Shown here: positions 26,693-34,847 of the stretch, piece after piece
Layout: every line of letters starts with the position of its first letter
How positions within the stretch are numbered: position 1 is the stretch's first letter
Assembly (NCBI RefSeq): GCF_001458355.1
Contig: NZ_CYSA01000016.1
Span: 1 to 64,000 of the forward strand
Origin: Thalassovita gelatinovora
GTDB taxonomy: Bacteria > Pseudomonadota > Alphaproteobacteria > Rhodobacterales > Rhodobacteraceae
DNA: 64,000 bases
Reading direction: 5' to 3'
Position numbers and translations under genes: made by a program
The notes under the pieces: model-generated
Told to the model about the DNA's origin: nothing
Seen by the model: the letters and a program-made list of their open reading frames with translations, nothing else
The model's database searches: none

Positions 26693-27742
26693 ATGACACA
26701 TCTCTGGGTCCGCGCCGAACAGCGCCTGAACGAAGACCGGGTCGGCCTGACCCCGCAAGGCGCCGCCGCCCTAATCAAGGCCGGTATCCGCGTCACCGTT
26801 GAAGAAAGCCATGCGCGCGCCATCCCGATCGGCGGATACCGCGACGCAGGCGCCGAAATCGCGGCCGAAAATTCATGGCCCGACGCGCCGCGCGACGCAA
26901 TCATCTTCGGCCTGAAGGAACTGCCCGAAGACGGCACCCAGCTGCCGCATCGCCACATCATGTTCGGCCACGCCTTCAAGGGGCAACATTCCGGCAAGGC
27001 GCTGCTGCAACGCTTCAAGGCCGGTGGCGGGACCCTGTACGATCTGGAATATCTGGTCGATGAGGAGGGTCGCCGGGTCGCGGCCTTTGGATACTGGGCC
27101 GGCTATGCCGGTGCGGCGGTGACGCTGAAAACCTGGGCGGCACAGCAGCGCGGCGAAATCTGCGGTCCGGTGGGTGTTTATCCCAGTCAGGACGCGCTGA
27201 ATACCGAATTGCTGGCTGAACTCGACGCGATTGGCCCAAACCGCCCCCGCGCCATTGTGATCGGCGCGCTTGGGCGGGTCGGCAGCGGTGCGTCGGATCT
27301 GTGCGAAGCGATGGGGGCTGCTGTCACAAAATGGGATATCGCGGAAACCGCCAATGGTGGCCCGTTCCCGCAAATCCTGGATCACGACATTTTTCTCAAC
27401 TGTATCTTCGCTCGCCCCGGCACCCCGGTTTTCGTGCCGCGCGACGCGCTTGATCAACCGCGCAGGCTGACCGCAATTGGCGATGTCGCCTGTGATCCTG
27501 ACAGCGATTACAACCCGGTCCCGATCTATGACCGTGCCACCACCTGGGCCGAACCGGCGCTGCGTGTCGCTACCGACCCGGTGATGGACGTGATGGCGAT
27601 CGACAATCTGCCCTCAATGCTGCCGGTGGAAAGTTCGCAAGATTATGCCGCACAGCTGTTGCCATCGCTGCTGACGCTGACCGATCTGGACAGCGGCGTC
27701 TGGGGCCGGGCCAAGGCCACCTTCGACACTCACATGGACTGA
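26693..27742 (+). CDS. saccharopine dehydrogenase, Lys1-type (L-lysine-forming class)
   Basis: The 349-residue protein matches the alanine dehydrogenase/Lys1 superfamily: RAEQRLNEDRVGLTPQGAAA, VTVEESHARAIP, FGHAFKGQHSGKALLQRF, and a Rossmann motif VIGALGRVGSGASDLCEAMG. Such enzymes interconvert saccharopine with lysine and 2-oxoglutarate using NAD(H). The start at 26693 (MTHLWVRAEQ) is preferred; an ATG 9 codons earlier is possible. With the Lys9-like gene downstream it forms a full saccharopine route for lysine breakdown or, in reverse, synthesis. Confidence 0.88.
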   Translation: MTHLWVRAEQRLNEDRVGLTPQGAAALIKAGIRVTVEESHARAIPIGGYRDAGAEIAAENSWPDAPRDAIIFGLKELPEDGTQLPHRHIMFGHAFKGQHSGKALLQRFKAGGGTLYDLEYLVDEEGRRVAAFGYWAGYAGAAVTLKTWAAQQRGEICGPVGVYPSQDALNTELLAELDAIGPNRPRAIVIGALGRVGSGASDLCEAMGAAVTKWDIAETANGGPFPQILDHDIFLNCIFARPGTPVFVPRDALDQPRRLTAIGDVACDPDSDYNPVPIYDRATTWAEPALRVATDPVMDVMAIDNLPSMLPVESSQDYAAQLLPSLLTLTDLDSGVWGRAKATFDTHMD

Positions 27743-27744
27743 AC

Positions 27745-27993
27745 ATGGAACTCTATATCGGTTACCTCGCCGGGTTTCTCGGCACGATCTGCTGGATCCC
27801 GCAAACGTGGAAAGCCTGGGCCACCCGCGACACTTCCGGCCTGTCGCTGGCCGCGAATTTTCTGTTCCTGCTGACCGTGACACTCTGGTTGGTCTATGGT
27901 TTGCTGGTAACCGACTGGCCGTTGATCATCGCCAATGGCTGCGCGACGCTGATCGTGTTGAGCATCGTCGCGGCGAAACTGAAATACAAATAA
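27745..27993 (+). CDS. SemiSWEET-type PQ-loop transporter
   Basis: The 82-residue protein has three membrane helices and the PQ-loop motif IPQTWKAWATRDTSGLSL. SemiSWEETs work as dimers; known ones move sugars, while other PQ-loop proteins move cationic amino acids. It starts 2 bases after the Lys1-type gene and is followed 22 bases later by the Lys9-type gene. That placement inside a lysine pathway suggests its substrate may not be a sugar. Confidence 0.85.
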   Translation: MELYIGYLAGFLGTICWIPQTWKAWATRDTSGLSLAANFLFLLTVTLWLVYGLLVTDWPLIIANGCATLIVLSIVAAKLKYK

Positions 27994-28015
27994 AGACAAA
28001 TAAGGGGAACGATTC

Positions 28016-29158
28016 ATGACCATTCACTGGTGCGGAACCGGCCTGTCGGCAATTCCCGGCCTGCGGCGACTGATCGAAGCGGGCCAGAAAGTCACCGTCT
28101 GGAACCGGACGGTGGACAAGGCAAAGGAAGCCGTCGGCGATCTGACCGACGACATTCGCGCCTTCGATATGAGCGCGCTGGCTGGAGCTGTCGCCAAAGG
28201 CGATGTGGTTGTGTCCATGCTGCCCGCAGATCATCATGTGCCGCTGGCCAAGCTGTGCCTGCAAAAGGACGCGCATTTCGTGTCGTCCTCCTATATCGCG
28301 CCGGAAATGCGGGCGCTGAACGACGAAGCCAAAGAAAAGGGCCTGTGCCTGGTTAACGAAGTCGGTCTCGACCCGGGCATCGACCACCTGATGGCGCATG
28401 CCTTGATGGCCGATTACAAGGCGTCGGTCGTGTTCGATCCGGCCAACGAACTGTCGTTCATTTCCTATTGCGGCGGCGTGCCCAAGCACGAAAACCCGTT
28501 CCGCTATAAATTCAGCTGGTCGCCGCTTGGCGTGCTGAAGGCGCTGCGCTCGCCGTCCCGGTCGATCCGTGATTTCGAACCGTTCGACGTGAACCGTCCT
28601 TGGGACGCGATCAGCAGCTACACCGCGCCGCTGCCCACGCAAGAAGCGTTCGAAGTTTATCCCAACCGCGATTCCCTGCCGTTCATGGCGCAATACGGTT
28701 TTAATCCGGCTTGGCCGGTGCGCCAATTCGTGCGCGGCACGCTGCGGCTCAACGGCTGGACCGAAGCCTGGTCGGAGGTATTCCGCGAAATCGAAACGCT
28801 GGATGGCCCCGCAGGCGATGACCGGCTGAAAGAAATGTCCGATCAATTCTGGGCCGAAAACGCCTATGATGAAGGTGAACCGGACCGTGTCGTGCTCTGC
28901 GTCGCACTCAGCGCCGTGAAGGATGGCACAGAAGTCTGGCATAAAACCTACACAATGGATGCTTGGGGCGACGCCCGCGGCAACGCGATGGCGCGGCTGG
29001 TGTCGGTGCCGGTATCGCTGGCCATTGAATCGGTGCTAAAGGGCAAGATCACGCCGGGCGTATCTGCCGCCCCATCAGATGAGCCTCTGGTGCAGGACTG
29101 GCTGGGACAGATCAAGGGTTTGGTTCAGCATATGGAAATCGTCGATCACCTCGCCTGA
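28016..29158 (+). CDS. saccharopine dehydrogenase/reductase, Lys9-type (L-glutamate-forming class)
   Basis: The 380-residue protein has an N-terminal Rossmann fold (HWCGTGLSAIPGLRRLIEAG) and the Lys9/LYS7-like core EVGLDPGIDHLMAHALM, SYCGGVPKHENPFRYKFSW and the C-terminal YTMDAWGDARGNAMARLVS. It would convert saccharopine to glutamate and aminoadipate semialdehyde or the reverse. The nucleotide-binding glycines are GTGLSA rather than the textbook GxGxxG. It ends with a strong terminator, closing the lysine operon. Confidence 0.88.
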   Translation: MTIHWCGTGLSAIPGLRRLIEAGQKVTVWNRTVDKAKEAVGDLTDDIRAFDMSALAGAVAKGDVVVSMLPADHHVPLAKLCLQKDAHFVSSSYIAPEMRALNDEAKEKGLCLVNEVGLDPGIDHLMAHALMADYKASVVFDPANELSFISYCGGVPKHENPFRYKFSWSPLGVLKALRSPSRSIRDFEPFDVNRPWDAISSYTAPLPTQEAFEVYPNRDSLPFMAQYGFNPAWPVRQFVRGTLRLNGWTEAWSEVFREIETLDGPAGDDRLKEMSDQFWAENAYDEGEPDRVVLCVALSAVKDGTEVWHKTYTMDAWGDARGNAMARLVSVPVSLAIESVLKGKITPGVSAAPSDEPLVQDWLGQIKGLVQHMEIVDHLA

Positions 29159-29180
29159 ACAAAATAGACGTTCTGAAACG

Positions 29181-29213
29181 ACAACGCCCGCCAAAAGGCG
29201 GGCGTTGTTTTAC
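29181..29213. terminator. terminator between the Lys9-type gene and repeat copy 1
   Basis: ACAACGCCCGCC pairs with GGCGGGCGTTGT around AAAA, followed on the + strand by TTTA. It ends the rightward lysine operon and probably also the leftward copy-1 gene. The same hairpin recurs after copies 2 and 3. Confidence 0.85.
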
Positions 29214-29238
29214 ATGCTGTGAGTGGTGGCTGAGGTGA

Positions 29239-29538
29239 TCAGCGCAGGCTGGGATAAGTATCCGCAGGCTGGCCGCTGAACGTATACACGTTCACCGCTT
29301 CGTCCTGATACAGGCCAAGGTCCCGCTCGGTCTGATAGTCAACCGCATCGACCACCGATTTCTGCCCAACGGTCACCGACAGGGTATCGGTCGGGAACTG
29401 GCCGCGATCACGGTTGTCTTGATAGGTTGCGGCAACAACGTTGCGGGTCGAAACCGTGTCATTGGCATAGCCTTGGTCGGCATATACAACCGAAGAAGCG
29501 GTCAGGGCGATGGCGGCGGCGGTGATGAAGAGTTTCAT
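29239..29538 (-). CDS. small secreted protein, tandem copy 1
   Basis: The 99-residue product has a signal peptide (KLFITAAAIALTASSVVYA) and a hydrophilic mature part of about 79 residues with repeated QxxVVxAxxYQxxRDxG-like patterns (NVVAATYQDNRDRG and SVVDAVDYQTERDLG), so it may be an internal duplication. No cysteines. I do not recognise the family. GAAAGGAAAA lies upstream of the ATG; the open frame continues 30 codons into the conserved leader but the signal peptide fixes the start. The protein is identical to copy 2. Confidence 0.85.
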   Translation of the reverse strand: MKLFITAAAIALTASSVVYADQGYANDTVSTRNVVAATYQDNRDRGQFPTDTLSVTVGQKSVVDAVDYQTERDLGLYQDEAVNVYTFSGQPADTYPSLR

Positions 29539-29570
29539 GTTTTTTCCTTTCAAGGGTTCGTTTATTCCGT

Positions 29571-29594
29571 GTCGCTCGTTGCGACCTGAGCAAC
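29571..29594 (-). promoter_or_regulatory. competing leader hairpins upstream of copy 1 (also in copies 2 and 3)
   Basis: In the 5' leader GTCGC/GCGAC (29571-29585) and GTTGC/GCAAC (29578-29594) share bases and so exclude each other. The segment is unchanged in all three copies although nearby spacer DNA has diverged. This is the geometry of an attenuator or thermosensor but the loops are small. Confidence 0.3.
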
Positions 29595-29819
29595 AGATGG
29601 CCCCTCCAACCCCGCGCTTCAATGACATTTAGCCCTTGGAATATGTGTGGGAATTGCCCCCGCCCGCGCGAAAATGCACACACATCTCCGTGACCTTATA
29701 AGTCACATAAATTCAATAGATTACCCGCCAATACCGGACAAGGAAGCAGAGGAAAATCGCGGCGGATGGTTCGGATAGATCCCAAAGATTTTCGAAGGAC
29801 TTCACAGGACGACAACCTA

Positions 29820-29849
29820 AAAGGGCCCCACCTTTACGGTGCGGCCCAA
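29820..29849 (-). terminator. vestigial DUF3775-type terminator in the spacer between copies 2 and 1
   Basis: Read leftward, GGGCC-G-CACC pairs with AGGTG-G-GGCCC and is followed by TTTT. The equivalent site between copies 3 and 2 is at about 30556-30585. Both correspond in position and sequence to the real DUF3775 terminator at 31297-31327. Confidence 0.55.
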
Positions 29850-29920
29850 ATCAGGTGTCGAGGCAGGCAGAAGCCCCCCAAGTCGTCTTCTTCGATCAGA
29901 ATCGATGCCCCGAAAACGGC

Positions 29921-29951
29921 AACGCCCGCCAAAAGGCGGGCGTTGTTTTAC
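29921..29951. terminator. terminator of repeat copy 2
   Basis: AACGCCCGCC/GGCGGGCGTT with an AAAA loop, the second of three copies of this hairpin. Confidence 0.75.
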
Positions 29952-29976
29952 ATGCTGTGAGTGGTGGCTGAGGTGA

Positions 29977-30276
29977 TCAGCGCAGGCTGGGATATGTATC
30001 CGCAGGCTGGCCGCTGAACGTATACACGTTCACCGCTTCGTCCTGATACAGGCCAAGGTCCCGCTCGGTCTGATAGTCAACCGCATCGACCACCGATTTC
30101 TGCCCAACGGTCACCGACAGGGTATCGGTCGGGAACTGGCCGCGATCACGGTTGTCTTGATAGGTTGCGGCAACAACGTTGCGGGTCGAAACCGTGTCAT
30201 TGGCATAGCCTTGGTCGGCATATACAACCGAAGAAGCGGTCAGGGCGATGGCGGCGGCGGTGATGAAGAGTTTCAT
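29977..30276 (-). CDS. small secreted protein, tandem copy 2
   Basis: The protein is identical to copy 1 over all 99 residues; the genes differ by a single silent base near the 3' end. Leader, ribosome site and terminator are also shared. The identity implies either a very recent duplication or gene conversion between neighbours. Function unknown; exported by Sec signal. Confidence 0.85.
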   Translation of the reverse strand: MKLFITAAAIALTASSVVYADQGYANDTVSTRNVVAATYQDNRDRGQFPTDTLSVTVGQKSVVDAVDYQTERDLGLYQDEAVNVYTFSGQPADTYPSLR

Positions 30277-30660
30277 GTTTTTTCCTTTCAAGGGTTCGTT
30301 TATTCCGTGTCGCTCGTTGCGACCTGAGCAACAGATGGCCCCTCCAACCCCGCGCTTCAATGACATTTAGCCCTTGGAATATGTGTGGAAATTGCCCCCG
30401 CCCGCGCGAAAATGCACACACATCTCCGTGACCTTATAAATCATATAAAATCAGCTAGTTAGACCCATATACCGGACAAAAAATCAGGGATCAATCGCGG
30501 CGGACTGTACGGATGGATTCCAACCGTTTTCGACGCCTCTCTCGGGACTACGCCCCAAAATGGCCCCACCTTTACGGTGCGATCCAGATCGGGTGTCGGG
30601 GCGTTGCACAAGCCCCCACCCAAATCATCTTCTTCGCTCACAATCGATGCCCCGCAAACG

Positions 30661-30693
30661 ACAACGCCCGCCAAAAGGCGGGCGTTGTTTTTA
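30661..30693. terminator. terminator of repeat copy 3
   Basis: ACAACGCCCGCC/GGCGGGCGTTGT with AAAA loop and a T-run on the + strand; identical to the hairpin after copy 1. Confidence 0.75.
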
Positions 30694-30718
30694 CATTTTG
30701 TGAGTGGGGCCGTCGCGA

Positions 30719-31018
30719 TCAGCGCAGGCTGGGATAGGTATCCGCAGGCTGGCCGCTGAACGTATACACGTTCACCGCTTCGTCCTGATACAGGCCAAGG
30801 TCCCGCTCGGTCTGATACCCAACCGCATCGACCACCGATTTCTGCCCAACGGTCACCGACAGGGTATCGGTCGGGAACTGGCCGCGATCACGGTTGTCCT
30901 GATAGGTGGCGGCAACAACGTTGCGGGTCGAAACCGTGTCATTGGCATAGCCTTGGTCGGCATATGCAACCGATGAAGCGGTCAGGGCGATGGCAGCGGC
31001 GGTGATGAAGAGTTTCAT
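30719..31018 (-). CDS. small secreted protein, tandem copy 3
   Basis: It has 99 residues and differs from the other two copies at two places (Val to Ala near the signal-peptide end, and Asp to Gly in VVDAVGYQTE). Being next to the intact DUF3775 gene, it is in the position of the ancestral copy. Its leader also differs slightly (CAAGTCCTTGAAATATGTGT). Function unknown. Confidence 0.85.
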   Translation of the reverse strand: MKLFITAAAIALTASSVAYADQGYANDTVSTRNVVAATYQDNRDRGQFPTDTLSVTVGQKSVVDAVGYQTERDLGLYQDEAVNVYTFSGQPADTYPSLR

Positions 31019-31296
31019 GTCTTTTCCTTTCAAGGGTTCGTTTATTCCGTGTCGCTCGTTGCGACCTGAGCAACAGATGGCCCCTCCAACCCCGCGCTTC
31101 AATGAACTCAAGTCCTTGAAATATGTGTGAAAAATTGACCCCACCCGCGCAAAAATGCACGACACTTCCCCGTGATCGCATAAAGAGAATAAAATCAGTC
31201 GCTTAAGCATGAATAAAGGGGCGCAATAGCGGGGCATTCACGGCAAATCATAGAACCGGATCACACCCCTCCGCCAAGATCACATGGTGCAGCAAA

Positions 31297-31327
31297 CAAA
31301 AAGGGCCCCGCTTTCCCAGCAGGGCCC
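31297..31327 (-). terminator. terminator of the DUF3775 gene
   Basis: Read leftward, GGGCCCTGCT pairs with AGCGGGGCCC around GGGAA with a bulge, then TTTTTGTTTG. It is a strong intrinsic terminator 24 bases after the stop codon. Confidence 0.85.
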
Positions 31328-31350
31328 GATCTGTGTCCCGGATGACCGGA

Positions 31351-31677
31351 TCAACCGCCCCGGATCAGGTCGTCTTCTTCATCCGCCGCTGACAAACCCA
31401 AAGCTTCCAGCCCGTTTTCCAGATGATCGGACAAATGCGGCGTACCGATCAGGTAATCGGCGGTCGGGGTTGTGGCCTCGGTCAATGCGGTTGCACGGGC
31501 ATCGGCCCATTCTTCCGCTTCAAAGCTGCCGCGCCCGATCCACATCAACGTGACCAGATCGGCCTGTTCTTCTTCGTTCAGCCGGTCAAGGAAGGCACGC
31601 AATTCGCCTTCGGCGCGGTTCAGTTCCCGCGCCATGAGGATCACATTGGCAACTTTTCTGATGCTGATTTCAAGCAT
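31351..31677 (-). CDS. DUF3775 protein
   Basis: The 108-residue soluble acidic protein fits DUF3775: MLEISIRKVANVILMARELN, then FLDRLNEEEQADLVTLMWIGRG, and TADYLIGTPHLSDHLENGLE. No function is established. The C-terminal tail ADEEDDLIRGG is the part copied, in broken form, into the spacers of the neighbouring tandem repeat. It is 77 bases downstream of rmuC. Confidence 0.85.
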   Translation of the reverse strand: MLEISIRKVANVILMARELNRAEGELRAFLDRLNEEEQADLVTLMWIGRGSFEAEEWADARATALTEATTPTADYLIGTPHLSDHLENGLEALGLSAADEEDDLIRGG

Positions 31678-31754
31678 ATCTCAATCTCCTATTCGCGCGT
31701 GTTTGGATGATACCATGAAACCGGCACCACGCCGCGTCCTTGATCTGGATTAAG

Positions 31755-32927
31755 TTAGGTTTTCGGCGTTTCCAACGGAACCACCTGGGCATCGGGTTCC
31801 GGGGCCAGTTCCTCGAAATCGAAATTGTCCAACCGCCTTGCGCGGCGGCCCGCCTTATCGGAACTGATCTTGATCTCGGCAATGTCCTTGGCTGCCTGTC
31901 CGAAATGCCGATCAAGGTTTTCCACCCGCGTCCCTAACCGTTCCACGTCAGCAAACAGCAGCGCCAGTTCGCGGCGGATCGCACCGGCTTGTTCGCGCAT
32001 CCGCGCATCCTTCAGGATCGCCCGCATCGTGTTCAGCGTCGCCATGCAGGTGGTTGGTGACACGATCCAGACCCGTTTGTCGAACCCTTCGCGCACCAAT
32101 TCGGGAAAATTCGCGTGCAGCTCGGCATAGACCGCTTCGGACGGCAGGAACATCAACGCCCCATCGGCGGTTTCACCTTCGATCTGATATTTTTCGGAAA
32201 TCGCCCGGATATGGGTGCGCACGCTCTGGCGCAGGAATTGCGCCGCGCGGTTCAATTGATCCTGCGTTTCGGCCCGGCGCAGTGCCTCATAGGCTTCCAG
32301 CGGAAATTTGCTGTCGATCACGATCGGGCCGGGCGGGTTTGGCAAGTGGATCAGGCAATCCGCCCGCCGACCGTTCGACAGCGTCGCCTGCCAAGTGAAA
32401 CTGTCGCTCGGCAGCGCCTTGCCAACGATATCGCGCAGCTGGATTTCCCCGAATGCGCCCCGGGTCTGCTTGTTCGACAAAATGTCCTGCAGGCTCAGTA
32501 CATCGCCCGACAGCTTGGTGATGTTTTCCTGCGCCTTGTCGATCACCTGCAACCGCTGTTGCAATTCGCCCAGACTATGCGCTGTGCGCCTGGAACTGCC
32601 TTGCAGGTTTTCGGTCATCTGGTGCTGTACCTGCGCCAGCCGCTGTTCCATCAGTCGCAGCATATTGGTCTGCGCCGCCGATTGCGCCTCGGCCACATGG
32701 GTCAGCCCGCCCGCCAGTTGCTGCTGCCCATCCGACAGCGCCTGCACCCGCTGGCCCATCTGACCGATCTGCATCGCCAAGGGTTCCGCCAGACGCGCCG
32801 ACCGGCCCGAGGCCCGGACCGCCATGATCAGCAGGATCATCACCAGCGAAACAATTCCCGCCACGACCAAAGCCGCGATCACCAGCGGATCACCCCAAAC
32901 ATATTGTTGGCCGCCAATTTCGATCAT
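31755..32927 (-). CDS. rmuC: RmuC family protein
   Basis: The 390-residue protein has an N-terminal membrane helix (VIAALVVAGIVSLVMILLIMAV), a long coiled coil (about 45-160), and the RmuC nuclease-like domain: LRDIVGKALPSDSFTWQATL, IVIDSKFPLEAYEAL, and VWIVSPTTCMATLNTMRAIL. In E. coli RmuC limits recombination at inverted repeats. The ATG at 32927 overlaps the mutL stop by 2 bases, so the two repair-related genes are translationally coupled. Confidence 0.93.
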   Translation of the reverse strand: MIEIGGQQYVWGDPLVIAALVVAGIVSLVMILLIMAVRASGRSARLAEPLAMQIGQMGQRVQALSDGQQQLAGGLTHVAEAQSAAQTNMLRLMEQRLAQVQHQMTENLQGSSRRTAHSLGELQQRLQVIDKAQENITKLSGDVLSLQDILSNKQTRGAFGEIQLRDIVGKALPSDSFTWQATLSNGRRADCLIHLPNPPGPIVIDSKFPLEAYEALRRAETQDQLNRAAQFLRQSVRTHIRAISEKYQIEGETADGALMFLPSEAVYAELHANFPELVREGFDKRVWIVSPTTCMATLNTMRAILKDARMREQAGAIRRELALLFADVERLGTRVENLDRHFGQAAKDIAEIKISSDKAGRRARRLDNFDFEELAPEPDAQVVPLETPKT

Positions 32928-34789
32928 GTCCGTCCAAACAACCGTTCGATATCGCTCAGTTTCAGTTCCACATAGGTGGGGCGCCCGTGATTGCACTGGC
33001 CCGAATGCGGCGTTGCTTCCATTTCGCGCAGCAGCGCGTTCATTTCTTCCGCCCGCATCCGGCGTCCCGATCGGATCGACCCGTGACAGGCGACCCGGCT
33101 CAGGATCGCTTCGATCCGGGCTTGCACCGTCTGACTGTCGCCCAGATCGGCCAGTTCATCCAGAATATCCAACACCATGGCGCGAGCGTTGACTTCGCCC
33201 AGGATGGCCGGGGTTTCGCGTACCGCGATGGCCCCGCCGCCAAAAGGTTCAATCCCCAATCCCAATTTTTGCAGATCCGCCTCAATTTCCAGAATCCGGG
33301 CGCAATCGCCCTCGGACAGTTCGACGATTTCAGGGATCAGCAGGGCCTGCGCCGCGACCCCGTTTTCGGCCATCTGGTGTTTCAGCTTTTCATAAACCAA
33401 TCGTTCATGCGCCGCGTGCTGATCAACGATCACCATGCCGGTTTCAGTCTGGGCGATGATGTAATTTTCATGCACCTGCGCCCGCGCAGCCCCCAAGGGC
33501 AGCGCCTCGGCCCGCGTCTCGTCCGGCCCGTGCGCATCGGCCTCAACTACATCTTCCACCCGCGCACTATAACTTTGGCCGAACTCGGCAAAGCCCGGAT
33601 CGGGGGCCTGTGCCCGGTAACTTTGCGCAATCGCCTGCTGTGAGGGCCGGTCCATCTGATAAACCCGCGCCGGGCCTTGCGCCATCGGTTCGGGCCGAAA
33701 CGCGCCCAAGGTCGCCCCGGCAACGGTGGTCGATGCACGATGCCCCGCTTCGGCCAAGGCATGGCGCAAAGCCGACACGATCAACCCACGCACCATTCCC
33801 GGATCGCGGAACCGCACTTCGGATTTCGCCGGGTGCACGTTGACATCGACCCGGTGCGGATCGCATTCGACAAACAGCGCCGCCGCCGGGTGCCGATCGC
33901 GGCTGAGGAAATCGAAATAGGCCCCGCGCAATGCCCCGATCAGCAACTTGTCCTTTACCGGACGGCCATTGACGAACAGGAATTGCGCCACCGCCGACCC
34001 GCGCGAATAGGTCGGCAATGCGGCATAGCCGGTCAGCATGAAATCATCGCGTTCGGCGTCGATCTTCAGCGCGTTTTCAGCAAATTCAGATCCCAGTACC
34101 CGCGCCAGCCGACCATGCAGCGCGTCAAACAGATCGCCGCTTTCGGCATCGGCGCGAAACGTGACCCGGCCTTCGCCACCGCCCGACACATCGCGCAGGG
34201 TGAAACCGATGAACGGCTCGGCCATCGCCAGCCGTTTCACCACATCATTGATCGCCTGGGTTTCGGCCCGGTCGGTGCGCAGGAATTTCAACCGCGCGGG
34301 GGTGGCATAAAACAGATCGCGTAATTCAACCACGGTGCCCCGGTTCAATGCGGCCGGTTTGACCGCCCCCATCTGCCCGCCCGTCACCGTGATCTGCGCC
34401 GCTTCGGAACCGTCTACCCGACTGGTGATGCGCAACCGTCCCACCGCCCCCAAGGATGGCAGTGCTTCGCCCCGAAACCCGAAACTGTGGATGTCCAACA
34501 GGTCGGACCCGTCGATTTTCGACGTCGCATGGCGCGACAGGGCCAACGCCAACTGATCGGCGGCAATACCGCAGCCGTCATCGGTGACCCGGATCAACGT
34601 CTTGCCACCATCGGCAATCGCCACTTCGATCCGCCTTGCGCCCGCATCGATGGCGTTTTCGATCAATTCCTTGACCGCCGATGCCGGTCGTTCGACCACT
34701 TCACCGGCGGCGATACGGTTGATCGCGCCTTCGTCTAGTTGCCGGATGACGGGCTGATTTTCGCTTATATTGGGGGATGCCTGAACCAT
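32924..34789 (-). CDS. mutL: MutL, DNA mismatch repair protein
   Basis: The 621-residue GHKL ATPase has the MutL motifs NRIAAGEVVERPASAVKEL, ENAIDAGA, DDGCGI and FGFRGEALPSLGAVG. The C-terminal dimerisation region contains VIVDQHAAHERLVYEKL. It lacks an obvious DQHA(X)2E(X)4E endonuclease extension beyond QHAAHERLVYEK, where a Q/E pattern partly fits; whether it nicks DNA as in most bacteria without MutH should be modelled. Ends ATCHSGQCNHGRPTYVEL-like, a conserved metal-binding region. Overlaps rmuC. Confidence 0.95.
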   Translation of the reverse strand: MVQASPNISENQPVIRQLDEGAINRIAAGEVVERPASAVKELIENAIDAGARRIEVAIADGGKTLIRVTDDGCGIAADQLALALSRHATSKIDGSDLLDIHSFGFRGEALPSLGAVGRLRITSRVDGSEAAQITVTGGQMGAVKPAALNRGTVVELRDLFYATPARLKFLRTDRAETQAINDVVKRLAMAEPFIGFTLRDVSGGGEGRVTFRADAESGDLFDALHGRLARVLGSEFAENALKIDAERDDFMLTGYAALPTYSRGSAVAQFLFVNGRPVKDKLLIGALRGAYFDFLSRDRHPAAALFVECDPHRVDVNVHPAKSEVRFRDPGMVRGLIVSALRHALAEAGHRASTTVAGATLGAFRPEPMAQGPARVYQMDRPSQQAIAQSYRAQAPDPGFAEFGQSYSARVEDVVEADAHGPDETRAEALPLGAARAQVHENYIIAQTETGMVIVDQHAAHERLVYEKLKHQMAENGVAAQALLIPEIVELSEGDCARILEIEADLQKLGLGIEPFGGGAIAVRETPAILGEVNARAMVLDILDELADLGDSQTVQARIEAILSRVACHGSIRSGRRMRAEEMNALLREMEATPHSGQCNHGRPTYVELKLSDIERLFGRT

Positions 34790-34847
34790 ATAACAAGACC
34801 TAGCATAAAGAGCCGCGATTCGCCCATTGTTGATATTCGCAACAGGC

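Larger units (their letters stand above)
29181..31327. repeat. tandem triplication, three units of about 740 bp
   Basis: Three head-to-tail units carry the same leftward gene (starts 738 and 742 bases apart), the same terminator and the same 5' leader. Copies 1 and 2 differ by one or two bases in the gene; copy 3 is more diverged. The spacers between units (about 29815-29915 and 30550-30655) resemble the 3' end and terminator of the adjacent DUF3775 gene, so the duplication breakpoint lay inside that gene's tail. Confidence 0.85.

Noticed and set aside
30459-30674. 71-codon leftward frame in the repeat spacer
   Set aside because: Its EEDDL part is a leftover of the DUF3775 tail; it has no equivalent full frame in the other spacer, so it is not a gene.
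29181-31327. CRISPR-like array
   Set aside because: The repeats are whole 740-bp gene units, not short repeats with unique spacers.
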